From: Streptomyces griseicoloratus
GTDB lineage: Bacteria; Actinomycetota; Actinomycetes; Streptomycetales; Streptomycetaceae
Assembly: GCF_014534645.1 (NCBI RefSeq)
Contig: NZ_JACVQF010000190.1
Span: 162,340 to 226,339, forward strand
Direction: 5' to 3'
DNA: 64,000 nucleotides
A program made the translations under genes and the position numbers. Below, piece after piece: positions 15,520 through 28,211 of this stretch (position 1 is its first letter; the number at the start of each line of letters is the position of its first letter). The notes below the pieces were generated by a model. It made no database searches. It saw only the letters and a program-made list of their open reading frames with translations, and was not told where the DNA came from.

Positions 15520-16185
15520 TCAACGAGTGCTGACCACCACCGTCTTGGCCGCCTTGTCGTGCAGGCCCTGCTTGTAGGGCTTGTCGAAGAAACTCCAGCC
15601 GCCCGCGATGATCGTCCACACGCAGGCGCAGCAGAACGCGAACGGGATCCACAGCACCGCCGCGCGCAGGAGCGAGGTCTGCACGGAGGGCGTCGCGCCG
15701 TTGTCCAGGTTGGCCACCCGCATGCCGAGCCACTTCTTGCCGAGGGTCTGCCCGGTCCTGGCCGTCATGAAGGTGTCGTACGCGATGTAGAGCACGGCGG
15801 CGATCACGGACTGGCCGAAGGACCGGGCGACCTCCACCTGGTCGCCGTCCACGTCGTACTCCTGGACGTTGAAGGCCCAGCTGAGCAACCAGACCACGAT
15901 GCCCACGAGGATCATGTCGATGATCCGCGCCAGGGTGCGCCGGCCGCTGTCCGCCAGCGGGGGCATGCCGGCCAGCGGGTCGGTGGGGTAGGGGCCGCCG
16001 CCGTAGGGACCGCCGCCGTAAGGGCCGCCGGGCGGGGGCTGGCCGCCGCCGTACGGGGGCGGTGTGTCGTACGGCGAGCCGCCGCCCCCCGCGCCCGGGC
16101 CGGCTCCGGGCGGCGGGGGCTGCTTCCTGAACGGGTCCTCTTCGGGCGGCTGCTGACCGGAGCCGGGGGGCGGTTCGCTGCTCAT
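15520..16185 (-). CDS. RDD-family membrane protein with Pro/Gly/Tyr-rich N-terminus
   Basis: A 221-residue protein. Residues 1-75 are low-complexity with repeated GGGPYGGGP and PPPYGGG units. Then an RDD domain begins (GRRTLARIIDMILVGIVVWLL) with the Arg/Asp pair in the first helix, a second helix IAAVLYIAYDTFM, the GQTLGKKWLGMRV motif, and a third membrane helix. RDD proteins are small membrane proteins, some reported as Na+/H+ antiporters; the role here is unknown. It is adjacent to a second RDD gene in the same orientation, 86 bases apart. The start ATG at 16185 lacks a strong ribosome-binding site. Confidence 0.8.
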   Translation of the reverse strand: MSSEPPPGSGQQPPEEDPFRKQPPPPGAGPGAGGGGSPYDTPPPYGGGQPPPGGPYGGGPYGGGPYPTDPLAGMPPLADSGRRTLARIIDMILVGIVVWLLSWAFNVQEYDVDGDQVEVARSFGQSVIAAVLYIAYDTFMTARTGQTLGKKWLGMRVANLDNGATPSVQTSLLRAAVLWIPFAFCCACVWTIIAGGWSFFDKPYKQGLHDKAAKTVVVSTR

Positions 16186-16271
16186 GGCCCGAGTCGACCG
16201 CGAACCCTCCGGCAGCGCATCCGGCGAGCGGCCGTCCGGAGTACCACCGGCCCGCCCGTACGGCGGAAGGG

Positions 16272-18095
16272 TCAGCCCGCGACGAACGTCCGTGCGGCCT
16301 TGTCGTGCCAGCACTGGTGCCACGGCTTGTCGAACAGGCACCACAGGACGCCTACGACGCCCACGACCAGGAGGCCGGGGACGCTGTAGACGAGCCAGCG
16401 GCGCAGGGCCGCGCCGAAGCCCGGGGGCTCGTGGGCCTCGATGTCCCGCACCTCCAGGCGGAGCAGCCGCTTGCCGAGGGTGCGGCCCCACTTGGCGGTG
16501 GGCAGCGCCTCGTAGGCGGCGCCGAAGAGCAGCAGGACGGCCAGGACGATGCCGAGGTACGTGGCCGTCGTGCCGTCGAGCAGCCAGACGGTGACGGTCT
16601 CGCCGGACAGCTTGGCCGCGTCGATCTTGTCCTGGACGTGGTCGACGGCCTTGGTGCCGAGGGGCACGGCGGCGACGGCGGTGACGGCCGCGAGGACGAC
16701 GGTGTCGACCAGACGGGCCGCCAGCCGCTTGCCGAGCGCCGCGGGGCGGGCGGCCGCCTGACGCCGGGCGGCGGCCTGGAACGGGTCCTCGACCGGCGGC
16801 TTCCACGGCGCGACGGGCTGGTCGTCCCCGCCGGCGCCGGCCAGCCGGTGCACCTGCTGGGCCCAGGAGGACTGGCCTCCGCCGGGTCCGCTGGTGAGCG
16901 GGGCGGAGGGGGCGGGCTGCGGAGCGGCCGACTGGTGGGGGACGGCCGGGCCGGAGGGGGACCCGGGTGCCTGCTGTCCGCCGGGCCCCGCCTGTGCCGC
17001 GGCGGCGCGGGCGGCGGCGGCCTTGCCGGCGCCGAAGCCGGGTCCGCCCGCGGCGGGCGGGGTGGGGTCGGTGCTGCCGGGGCGGGACGCGCGCGGGGGG
17101 ACCGCGCGGAAGGTCATGGTGCCGTCGTCGGAGGCCGGCGCCTCGCGGGACGGGCCGGTCGGACGGCGGAAGACGAAGGTGCCGCCGGGGTCGTCCCCCG
17201 CCTCGGCGGAAGCCCCGGCGCGGCCTGCGCCGGCCCCGGCACCGGCCGAACGGCCCCCGGCGGGCGCTGCGTCGGCCGACCCACCGGCCTCGGGCCAGGC
17301 CCCGGCCGAGCGGCCGCCGGCATCGGCAGCCCCACCGGCGGCAGACCCCGCGGCTGCGACCCCACCCGCGGCGGACCCTGCGGCGGAAGAACCGCCACCG
17401 ACGGCACCGGCGTCCGCCGACCCACCGACCTCGGGCCACGCCCCGGCCGAGCGGCCGCCGGCATCGGCGGGCACACCGGCTGCGGCCCCTGCAGCGGAAG
17501 AACCGCCGCCGACGGCACCGGCCTCGGCCGACCCACCGGCCTCGGGCCAGGCCCCGGCCGCACGGCCGCCGGCATCGGCAGCCCCACGTGCGGCGGACCC
17601 TGCGGCTGCGGAACCGCCACCGGCGGAACCGGTGTGGGCGGAACCGCCGGCGGCGGGACCGGCGTCGGCGGAGTCGTCGGTGGTGGTCGTGGCGTCGGCG
17701 GCGCGGGCGTGCGGGACCCTCGGGTCCGCGCCCTGCGCGGCCGGCCAGGAGACGCGCTGGTTCCCGTCGTCGGCGAAGCCCGACTGGCGGGAGGGGTCGG
17801 CGCCCCAGGCCGAGGCGGGTTCCGGCCGGCTGCCGTGCTGGGGCGGGACGGCGGGGTCGGGTTCGTCGACCGGGTCCTCGTCGAAGAAGTGCGGGCCGGT
17901 CTCCTCGACGGAGGGCGGCGCGGCACGCACGCCCGGGGGCGGAGCGAGCGGCTCTCCGTCCTTGGGCGCCGGACGGCTGGTGCCCGGCACCCAGGAGGCA
18001 CCGTTCCAGTACCGGACATATCCAGGAATGGACGGGTCCGGGTAATACCCTTCGCGGGGCCTGTCGTCACCGGGGGCCGGAGTTGGGGCGCTCAT
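16272..18095 (-). CDS. Large RDD protein with DUF2510 head and Ala/Gly/Ser repeat spacer
   Basis: A 607-residue protein in three parts. An N-terminal DUF2510-type segment (GYYPDPSIPGYVRYWNGASW, residues 16-35) resembles short modules found ahead of membrane domains in actinobacteria. A long low-complexity region follows, with near-identical repeats such as GGRSAGAWPEAGGSADAGA and GGGSSAAG over residues 130-300. The C-terminal RDD domain (LGKRLAARLVDTVVLAAVTAV, then GRTLGKRLLRLEVRD) has three membrane helices. A truncated second RDD-type tail, FDKPWHQCWHDKAARTFV, mirrors the neighbour's FDKPYKQGLHDKAAKTVV, so the two genes are related. The repeats are prone to length change between strains. 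The start ATG at 18095 is supported by the DUF2510 alignment. Confidence 0.78.
   Translation of the reverse strand: MSAPTPAPGDDRPREGYYPDPSIPGYVRYWNGASWVPGTSRPAPKDGEPLAPPPGVRAAPPSVEETGPHFFDEDPVDEPDPAVPPQHGSRPEPASAWGADPSRQSGFADDGNQRVSWPAAQGADPRVPHARAADATTTTDDSADAGPAAGGSAHTGSAGGGSAAAGSAARGAADAGGRAAGAWPEAGGSAEAGAVGGGSSAAGAAAGVPADAGGRSAGAWPEVGGSADAGAVGGGSSAAGSAAGGVAAAGSAAGGAADAGGRSAGAWPEAGGSADAAPAGGRSAGAGAGAGRAGASAEAGDDPGGTFVFRRPTGPSREAPASDDGTMTFRAVPPRASRPGSTDPTPPAAGGPGFGAGKAAAARAAAAQAGPGGQQAPGSPSGPAVPHQSAAPQPAPSAPLTSGPGGGQSSWAQQVHRLAGAGGDDQPVAPWKPPVEDPFQAAARRQAAARPAALGKRLAARLVDTVVLAAVTAVAAVPLGTKAVDHVQDKIDAAKLSGETVTVWLLDGTTATYLGIVLAVLLLFGAAYEALPTAKWGRTLGKRLLRLEVRDIEAHEPPGFGAALRRWLVYSVPGLLVVGVVGVLWCLFDKPWHQCWHDKAARTFVAG
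17200..17700. repeat. In-frame imperfect DNA repeats inside the large RDD gene
   Basis: GC-rich units encoding GGRSAGAWPE-GGSADAGAVGGGSSAAG recur at least three times with few changes. They are spaced roughly 108-156 bases apart and read on the minus strand. The boundaries are approximate. Confidence 0.6.
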
Positions 18096-18345
18096 GTCCG
18101 TCGTCCCGTATCTGCTCGGGGGTCGTATGGGGGCCTCCACATCTATCAGACGGGCGCAACCGGTACCGCCGGTCCCGCCGTACCCGCCCCTTTCCGGGCA
18201 ACGCCGTGCGCGGACCTTCACACCCCGGGAGGCGGAGAAAAAAGTTCCGCGAACCCGCGTAATGCCTCCGGCTCCAGCCGCTCTCACCACGTGCGGGCCC
18301 GCTGCGGGCGGCCCGTGCGGATCCGTACGAGAGAGGACACACGCC

Positions 18346-18759
18346 ATGCGTCACACCGTCGTCGAGCGCGAGCTGGAGCTGGAGTTCATCCTGTCGCCCG
18401 GGCACAGCGTTCCCGTCCCGGCCCGTCTCGGCTACTTCACCGACGACCCCTACGCCGTCCACATCACCTTCCACATCGACTCCCTGCACCCCGTGCACTG
18501 GACGTTCGGCCGAGACCTGCTGGTGGAGGGGGTGTTCCGGCCGTGCGGGCACGGCGACGTGCGGGTGTGGCCGTCGAAGGCGGACGGGCGCAGCGTCGTA
18601 CTGGTGGCGCTGAGCAGCCCCGACGGGGACGCCCTGCTCCAGGCGCCGGCGGCGCAGGTCTCGGCGTGGCTGGAGCGGACCCTGCGGGCGGTCCCGCCGG
18701 GGACGGAGGGCGAGCAGCTGGGCCTTGACGACGGGCTGGCCGAGCTGCTCGCCCGGTGA
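18346..18759 (+). CDS. ssgG: SsgA-like sporulation-specific cell division protein (SsgG type)
   Basis: A 137-residue SALP. Hallmarks: PVPARLGYFTDDPYAVHITFH, WTFGRDLLVEGVFRPCGHGDVRVWPS, then VLVALSSPDGDALLQAPAAQVSAWLERT. SALPs are confined to sporulating actinomycetes and control septum placement and spore-wall remodelling; SsgB recruits FtsZ. SsgG in S. coelicolor affects septum localisation. The SsgG assignment relies on remembered gene order (SCO2924) next to the RDD genes, since paralogues are similar. The ATG at 18346 follows GAGAGG at 9 bases. It is divergent from the RDD gene across 250 bp with no obvious consensus promoter. Confidence 0.82.
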   Translation: MRHTVVERELELEFILSPGHSVPVPARLGYFTDDPYAVHITFHIDSLHPVHWTFGRDLLVEGVFRPCGHGDVRVWPSKADGRSVVLVALSSPDGDALLQAPAAQVSAWLERTLRAVPPGTEGEQLGLDDGLAELLAR

Positions 18760-18772
18760 GGCGCGGGGCGGG

Positions 18773-20182
18773 TCAGAACAGCTTGCCCGGGTTGAGGATG
18801 CCGAGCGGGTCGAAGACCTGTTTGACGGCCCGCTGCATCTCCAGGCCCACGGGCCCGATCTCGCGTGCCAGCCACTCCTTCTTCAGCACGCCCACGCCAT
18901 GCTCGCCCGTGATCGTGCCGCCCAGTTCCAGGCCGAGGCCCATGATCTCGTCGAAGGACTCGCGGGCGCGCCGGGACTCGTCGGGGTCCGAGGCGTCGAA
19001 GCAGACCGTGGGGTGGGTGTTGCCGTCGCCCGCGTGCGCGCAGACCCCGATGGTGAGGCGGTACTTCTCGGCGATGCGCTCGATTCCCTCCAGCATGTCG
19101 CCGAGCCGCGAGCGGGGCACGCAGACGTCATCGATCATCGTGGTGCCCTTGACTGCTTCGAGCGCGGTGAGCGACAGGCGCCGGGCCTGGAGGAGCAGTT
19201 CGGACTCGGCCGCGTCGTCGGCGGGGACGACCTGGGTGGCGCCGGCGGCCTCGCACAGCGCGCCGACGGCGGCGAGGTCGGCGGCCGGGTCGGTGGTGTC
19301 GAAGGCGGCGAGCAGGAGGGCCTCGGTGGTCTCCGGCAGGCCCATGTGGGCGAGGTCGTTGACCGCCTTGACGGTCGTACGGTCCATCAGTTCGAGGAGG
19401 GACGGCACGTGTCCGCCCTCCATGATCCGGCACACGGCGTCGCAGGCGGCGGCCGCGGAGGAGAACTCGGCGGCCAGCACCAGCTGCTCGGGCGGCTTGG
19501 GGCGCAGGGCCAGGACGGCCCGTACGACGATGCCGAGGGAGCCCTCGGAGCCGACGAACAGGCGGGTGAGGTCGTACCCGGCGACGCCCTTGGCGGTGCG
19601 GCGGCCGGTGGTCATCAGGCGGCCGTCGGCCAGGACGACGTCCAGGCCGAGGACGTACTCGGCCGTCACCCCGTACTTCACGCAGCACAGGCCGCCGGAG
19701 GCGGTGCCGATGTTGCCGCCGATGGTGCACATCTCCCAGCTGGAGGGGTCGGGAGGGTAGTAGAGGCCGTGCTCGCCCACCGCGCGGGAGAGCGTGGCGT
19801 TGACGACGCCCGGTTCGACGACGGCGACGCGGTCGACCGGGTTGATCTCCAGGATGCGGTCCATCTTGGTCAGGGACAGCACGATGCAGCCGTCGGAGGC
19901 GTTGGCCGCGCCGGACAGGCCGGTGCGGGCGCCCTGCGGGACGACCGGCACGCGCAGCGCGGTGGCGGTGCGCATGACGTGCTGGACCTCTTCCACGGTG
20001 CGCGGCAGGACGACCACCGCGGGGGCGCCGGCCGGGCAGAAGCTCGCCATGTCGTTGGCGTAGGAGGCCGTGACGTCGGGGTCGGTGAGGACGGCCTCGG
20101 CGGGCAGGCCGTCGAGCAGCCGGCCGACGAGGTCGCCGGTCGCCGCGGTGTCTTCGTCGCGAGGCGCTTCGATACGGCTCAT
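18773..20182 (-). CDS. FAD-linked oxidase (GlcD/D-lactate dehydrogenase family)
   Basis: A 469-residue flavoprotein of the vanillyl-alcohol-oxidase fold. The FAD-binding half shows VVPQGARTGLSGAAN, VVEPGVVNATL, PPDPSSWEMCTIGGNIGTASGG and GLDVVLADGR. The C-terminal cap includes VCAHAGDGNTHPTVCFD and GTITGEHGVGVLKKEW, as in glycolate oxidase GlcD and D-lactate dehydrogenases. It probably oxidises a 2-hydroxyacid; the substrate is not readable. The ATG at 20182 is chosen from homologous length. An upstream in-frame ATG at 20260 would add 26 residues without domain content. It is divergent from the TPR gene. Confidence 0.85.
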   Translation of the reverse strand: MSRIEAPRDEDTAATGDLVGRLLDGLPAEAVLTDPDVTASYANDMASFCPAGAPAVVVLPRTVEEVQHVMRTATALRVPVVPQGARTGLSGAANASDGCIVLSLTKMDRILEINPVDRVAVVEPGVVNATLSRAVGEHGLYYPPDPSSWEMCTIGGNIGTASGGLCCVKYGVTAEYVLGLDVVLADGRLMTTGRRTAKGVAGYDLTRLFVGSEGSLGIVVRAVLALRPKPPEQLVLAAEFSSAAAACDAVCRIMEGGHVPSLLELMDRTTVKAVNDLAHMGLPETTEALLLAAFDTTDPAADLAAVGALCEAAGATQVVPADDAAESELLLQARRLSLTALEAVKGTTMIDDVCVPRSRLGDMLEGIERIAEKYRLTIGVCAHAGDGNTHPTVCFDASDPDESRRARESFDEIMGLGLELGGTITGEHGVGVLKKEWLAREIGPVGLEMQRAVKQVFDPLGILNPGKLF

Positions 20183-20280
20183 GATCACAGCGTCGCACCC
20201 GGGGCCATCGGTGTGAACCCCGTGGACGGCACCCTTCACCTGCCCGGGTGTGCTCATCATATTGACGCACAGTAAGCGCC

Positions 20281-21726
20281 ATGGAGACTGACACGTCGAG
20301 CGCCCCGGAGAGCCCGCGGAAACGGCGCGCCCGCCGCCGTCGCCGGGTCCTGATCGCCTCGGCCGCCGGGTGCGCCGTCCTCGGCGGGGTACTGGTGCTG
20401 CTGCCCCGGGAGCGGGCGGAGGCCCCGGCTGCGGCTCCGGCTCCCCCGCGGCCCGCGCCGGGGCCCAAGGCGCACAAGCGGGGCCCGGTCACCGCCGGGG
20501 TGCCGGCCGCGCTGCCCGACCTGGTGGCGCTGATCGGCGAACGGGAGGCGCACCTGCGGGGACATCCGCGGGACGCCCCGTCGTGGGCGCTGCTGGGGAG
20601 CGCCTACGTGGAGCGTGGCCGGCAGACGGCCGACGCCGCGTACTACCCGAAGGCCGAGAAGGCGCTGCGCACGTCGCTGAAGGTGGGCAGTCCGGGGAAC
20701 GCCCCGGCGCTGGAGGGGCTGGCGGCGCTGGCGGTCGCGCGGCGGGACTTCGCCGCGGCGAAGCGGTGGGGGGAGAGCGCGCGCGAGGCGGCGCCGAAGC
20801 GGTGGACGACGCACGCGGTGCTGGTCGACGCGTACACCGGGCTCGGTGACCGCGAGGCCGTGGGCCGGGCCCTGGACAGGCTGCTGGAGCTGCGTCCGGG
20901 CACCCCGGCCGTGCGGGCCCGGGCCGCGGCCGTCTACCGGGACCTGGGCTGGCGGGAGGACGCCGCCGCGCAGATCTCGGACGCGGTGGCGGAGGCCGGG
21001 GCGCCGGCGGAGCGGGCCGCGTATCTGGAGCAGGCCGGCCGACTGGCCTTCGAGCGCGGGGACCGGGACGGGGCGCTGCGCAGCTTCCGGGAGGCGCTGC
21101 TCGCCGATCCCGGCCAGCGCGCCGCGCAGGCCGGGCTGGGGCGGACACTGGCTGCGCTGGGCCGGACGGATGAGGCGGTGGACGCCTACCGGGCGGCGCT
21201 CGCCGGGTCGCCGCGGCCCGAGTACGCACTGGAGCTCGGCGAGCTGTACGAGTCGCTGGACCTCGGCCGGGAGGCGCGGGCGCAGTACGAGCTGCTGCGG
21301 GAGCAGGTGCGCAGGGCCGAGGCCGGCGGGGCGGACGAGGAACTGGTGCTGGGCCGGTTCGAGGCGGACCACGGGGACCCGTGGTCCGCGGTGCGGCGGC
21401 TGCGGGCCGAGTGGGAGCGCCAGCCGGCGACCGCGGTGGCCGACGCGCTGGGCTGGGCGCTGCACCGGGCCGGGGAGCACGGGGAGGCGCTGGAGTACGC
21501 GGAGATCGCGACCGACGCCACGTACGGGGGCGGGGTGCGCAGCGCGCTGTACGCCTTCCACCGGGGCATGATCGAGCGGGCGCTGGGGCATGACGGGCGC
21601 GCCTGGCGGCGCCTGACGGAGGCGCTGCAGCTCAACCCGTACTTCTCGCCGCTGCTGGCGCCGGTGGCGCGGCGGGCGCTGGCGGAGCTGGGCGAGCCCT
21701 CGGAACAGGGCCCGCCGCTGCCGTAG
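20281..21726 (+). CDS. TPR-repeat protein with one membrane anchor
   Basis: A 481-residue protein. A very basic N-terminus (KRRARRRRR) precedes one hydrophobic segment (about residues 23-41) and a Pro/Ala linker. The remaining 400 residues are helical tetratricopeptide-like repeats, for example ALLGSAYVERGRQ, AQAGLGRTLAALGRTDEAVDAYRAAL and ALELGELYESLDLGREARAQYELL. The positive-inside rule puts the TPR domain outside the membrane. TPRs scaffold protein complexes; the partner is unknown. No clear ribosome-binding site precedes the ATG, so a leaderless start is possible. It converges on hppD with 18 bases between stops. Confidence 0.8.
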   Translation: METDTSSAPESPRKRRARRRRRVLIASAAGCAVLGGVLVLLPRERAEAPAAAPAPPRPAPGPKAHKRGPVTAGVPAALPDLVALIGEREAHLRGHPRDAPSWALLGSAYVERGRQTADAAYYPKAEKALRTSLKVGSPGNAPALEGLAALAVARRDFAAAKRWGESAREAAPKRWTTHAVLVDAYTGLGDREAVGRALDRLLELRPGTPAVRARAAAVYRDLGWREDAAAQISDAVAEAGAPAERAAYLEQAGRLAFERGDRDGALRSFREALLADPGQRAAQAGLGRTLAALGRTDEAVDAYRAALAGSPRPEYALELGELYESLDLGREARAQYELLREQVRRAEAGGADEELVLGRFEADHGDPWSAVRRLRAEWERQPATAVADALGWALHRAGEHGEALEYAEIATDATYGGGVRSALYAFHRGMIERALGHDGRAWRRLTEALQLNPYFSPLLAPVARRALAELGEPSEQGPPLP

Positions 21727-21744
21727 GGGCGACCGGGGCAGGTG

Positions 21745-25424
<3,680 letters not shown>

Positions 25425-25428
<4 letters not shown>

Positions 25429-26279
25429 GCACCTCCCCCCACCTCAGGCCCGAAGGCGAGCACGAGGTCAGGGGACTCGCCCACCGGGACGACGGAGAAG
25501 CCGAGGACGAGCTCCGCCCGCCCTCCGCGGCGGCGCCCGGGCGGCGGGTGACCTGGCAGAAGCTGACCATCATGCCCGCGCTGATCACGGCGCTGCTGCT
25601 GGCGACCTGGCTGTGGTTCCGGCAGGCCGACCTGGACGCGCTCAGCGAGAACGCGCTGTCGGGCGGCCAGGTCACCAAGGCCCTGTGGCAGCACGTCCAG
25701 CTGACGGTGATCTCCACCTTCTTCGTACTGGTCATCGCCATCCCGCTGGGCGTCCTGCTCACCCGCGGGGCGTTCCGGAAGGCCACGCCGGTGGCGATGG
25801 CCCTCGCCAACATCGGCCAGGCGACCCCGGCGATCGGTCTGCTGGCGCTGCTGGTGATCTGGCTGGGCATCGGCCGCAGGGCCGCCCTGATCGGCATCAT
25901 CGCCTACGCCGTCCTGCCGGTCCTCTCCAACACCATCGCCGGACTGAAGGCGAACGACCCGACGCTGCTGGAGGCGGCCCGCGGCATCGGCATGTCCCCG
26001 CTCGGCGTGCTCACCCGCGTGGAACTCCCCCTGGCCGTCCCCCTGATCCTGGCCGGGGTGCGCACGGCCCTCGTCCTGAACGTCGGTACGGCGACCCTGG
26101 CGACCTTCGGCGGGGGCGGCGGCCTGGGCGTGCTGATCACCACCGGCATCACCAGCCAGCGGATGCCGGTGCTGCTGCTCGGCTCGATCCTCACGGTCGC
26201 CCTCGCCCTGCTGGTGGACTGGCTGGCCTCGCTCGCCGAGGTGCTGCTGCGCCCGCGGGGCCTGGAGGCGGGCGCATGA
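25425..26279 (+). CDS. Osmoprotectant ABC permease, second subunit
   Basis: A 284-residue membrane protein. The first 45 residues are hydrophilic and acidic, which is unusual for the family. Then come about six membrane helices with the EAA loop NDPTLLEAARGIGMSPLGVLTRVELPLAVPLILAGV. GTG at 25425 overlaps the ATPase stop (GTGA), with GGAGG upstream. The end overlaps the binding-protein ATG at 26276. Two non-identical permeases per ATPase are usual in OpuC-type systems. Confidence 0.87.
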
Positions 26280-27241
26280 GGGCGCCCGTCCGCCTGCTGC
26301 TGGCGGCGGCGCTGGTCGCGGCCTCGGGCTGCGGCCTGACCAGCGGCTCCCCCATGGCGGACGTCGTGGAGCCCGGCACGGTCGGCCGGGGAAGGCCGCT
26401 GGAGGGCGCAGATCTCACGGTCGTCTCCAAGGAGTTCACCGAGCAGCTGATCCTCGGCGCGATCATGGGCATCGCCTTCGAGGCGGCCGGCGCCGAGGTC
26501 CTCGACCGCACCGGCATCCAGGGCTCCGTCGGCACCCGCGCGGCCATCGAGAACGGCGACGCCGACGCCACGTACGAGTACACGGGCACCGCCTGGATCA
26601 CGTACCTGGGCAACAGCAGGCCCATCCCCGACCCGCGGCAGCAGTGGCAGGCGGTGCACGACGCCGACCTGAAGAAAGGGCTGACGTGGCTGCCGCCGTC
26701 GACGCTGAACAACACCTACGCCCTGGCCATGAACCGGGCGAACTTCGAGAAGTACCGCACGAAGACCCTGTCCGAGGTCGCCGAGCTGGCCAGGACCGAC
26801 CCGGGCGCGGTCACGCTCTGCGTCGAGGGCGAGTTCGCCAACCGCGCGGACGGGCTGCCGGGCATGCAGAAGGCGTACGGGATGGACCTGCCGGCGGGGA
26901 ACATCACGCAGATGGACACCGGGATCATCTACACGCAGACGGCGAAGGGCGCCTGCACCTACGGCGAGGTGTTCACCACCGACGGGCGGATCAAGTCGAT
27001 GGACCTGGTGGTGATGGAGGACGACGCGAAGTTCTTCCCGAACTACAACGCGGCGCCCATGATCAGGACGGACACCCTGGAGAAGTGGCCGGCGATCGCC
27101 TCCGTCCTCGCGCCCGTCACCGAGGCGCTGGACAACACCGTGGCGCGGGACCTGAACGCGCGGGTCGACGTCGACGGGGAGGATCCGCACCAGGTGGCGC
27201 TGGACTGGATGGTGGAGAAGGGGTTCGTCAAGGAGAGGTGA
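26276..27241 (+). CDS. Osmoprotectant-binding lipoprotein
   Basis: A 321-residue solute-binding protein of the OpuAC/ProX/OsmF family. The signal sequence MRAPVRLLLAAALVAASGC ends in a lipobox with Cys19 as the lipid anchor. The mature domain opens with LTVVSKEFTEQLILGAIMG and contains GDADATYEYTGTAW and NNTYALAMNRANF, motifs shared with glycine-betaine/choline binders. It overlaps the upstream permease stop by 4 bases, completing the permease-ATPase-permease-binder operon. It captures solute outside the membrane for import under osmotic stress. Confidence 0.9.
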   Translation: MRAPVRLLLAAALVAASGCGLTSGSPMADVVEPGTVGRGRPLEGADLTVVSKEFTEQLILGAIMGIAFEAAGAEVLDRTGIQGSVGTRAAIENGDADATYEYTGTAWITYLGNSRPIPDPRQQWQAVHDADLKKGLTWLPPSTLNNTYALAMNRANFEKYRTKTLSEVAELARTDPGAVTLCVEGEFANRADGLPGMQKAYGMDLPAGNITQMDTGIIYTQTAKGACTYGEVFTTDGRIKSMDLVVMEDDAKFFPNYNAAPMIRTDTLEKWPAIASVLAPVTEALDNTVARDLNARVDVDGEDPHQVALDWMVEKGFVKER

Positions 27242-27294
27242 CGCCGGGGCCGGGTTCCGTCAGGGCCCGGCTGTGGCGGCCGCCGGCCGTGGCT

Positions 27295-28086
27295 TCAGCA
27301 GCTCGGGACCTCGCCCTTGCCGGTCTCCAGGGCCCGGAGTGAGTCGACCGCGCCCTCCAGGGTGGTGACCGGGATGAGCCTGAGGCCCTTCGGCAGTTCC
27401 GCCTGCGCGTCGGAGCACTCGGCCTTCGGCACCAGGAAGACCGTCGCCCCGTCCCGCCGGGCGGCCTGCGTCTTCAGCGGCACACCGCCGACCGCGCCGA
27501 CCTTGCCGCCGGTGGAGATGGTGCCGGTGCCGGCGATGATCCGGCCACCGGTGAGGTCGCCACCGCTGCCGTCGCCCTCCAGCTTGTCGATGATCCCGAG
27601 GGCGAACAGCAGCCCGGCGCTCGGCCCGCCGATGTCGGCGAGGCGCAGCTTCACGTCGACGTCCGCCTCGCTGAGACCCAGGTGGTCCAGGGCGGCCGTG
27701 GTCGCCGCGTCCTGGGACTCCTCCATCTGCTCCTTGTTGTGCTCCTCGATCTCCTTGACGTCGTCACCGCTCGGGTAGACCGCGTCCCGCGGCATGACCG
27801 CCCGTTCGCTGTCGAACCAGTTGCCGAGCACGTCGCCCAGCGAGACGTGCGCGTCCGGGCCGGTCGCCACGATCGTCGTCATCCGCAGTTGGCCCTCGGT
27901 CCTGCGGGTCGGCGCTCCCGAGATCGTGATCACCGGGGTGCCCCGGTGCTCCCCGAGCACGTTCGCCGTGCTGCCGGGCTGCGCCACGGAGAACGGCAGC
28001 GGCGCGAAGACCGTGGTGGCGAGCAGACCCACGACGGGCAGGGCGCAGACGGCCAGGGCTTGGGGGCGTGTGAGGCGAGAGAGCAC
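27295..28086 (-). CDS. Secreted or anchored Lon-like (S16) serine protease without clear PDZ
   Basis: A 263-residue protein with an N-terminal membrane segment (about residues 10-30) and a C-terminal Lon proteolytic domain. The catalytic dyad is visible: Ser156 in IGGPSAGLLFALG and Lys205 in GGVPLKTQAA. Related YlbL-type proteins of about 340 residues place a PDZ domain between anchor and protease. Here the 120 residues between them show no convincing PDZ motif, so it is a short form. Start ATG at 28086. It is convergent with the osmoprotectant operon and lies downstream of the IclR gene. Confidence 0.82.
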   Translation of the reverse strand: MLSRLTRPQALAVCALPVVGLLATTVFAPLPFSVAQPGSTANVLGEHRGTPVITISGAPTRRTEGQLRMTTIVATGPDAHVSLGDVLGNWFDSERAVMPRDAVYPSGDDVKEIEEHNKEQMEESQDAATTAALDHLGLSEADVDVKLRLADIGGPSAGLLFALGIIDKLEGDGSGGDLTGGRIIAGTGTISTGGKVGAVGGVPLKTQAARRDGATVFLVPKAECSDAQAELPKGLRLIPVTTLEGAVDSLRALETGKGEVPSC

Positions 28087-28211
28087 GGGATCAATCTAAC
28101 GCGACCCGGCCGCGGGGCCGCCGTGCCTCCCCTGGCGCCCGTCCTCCCCGGCGACCGTCCTCCACGGCACCGGCGACGGCGGCACCGGCAACGGCAGCGG
28201 CGCGAGCGCCG

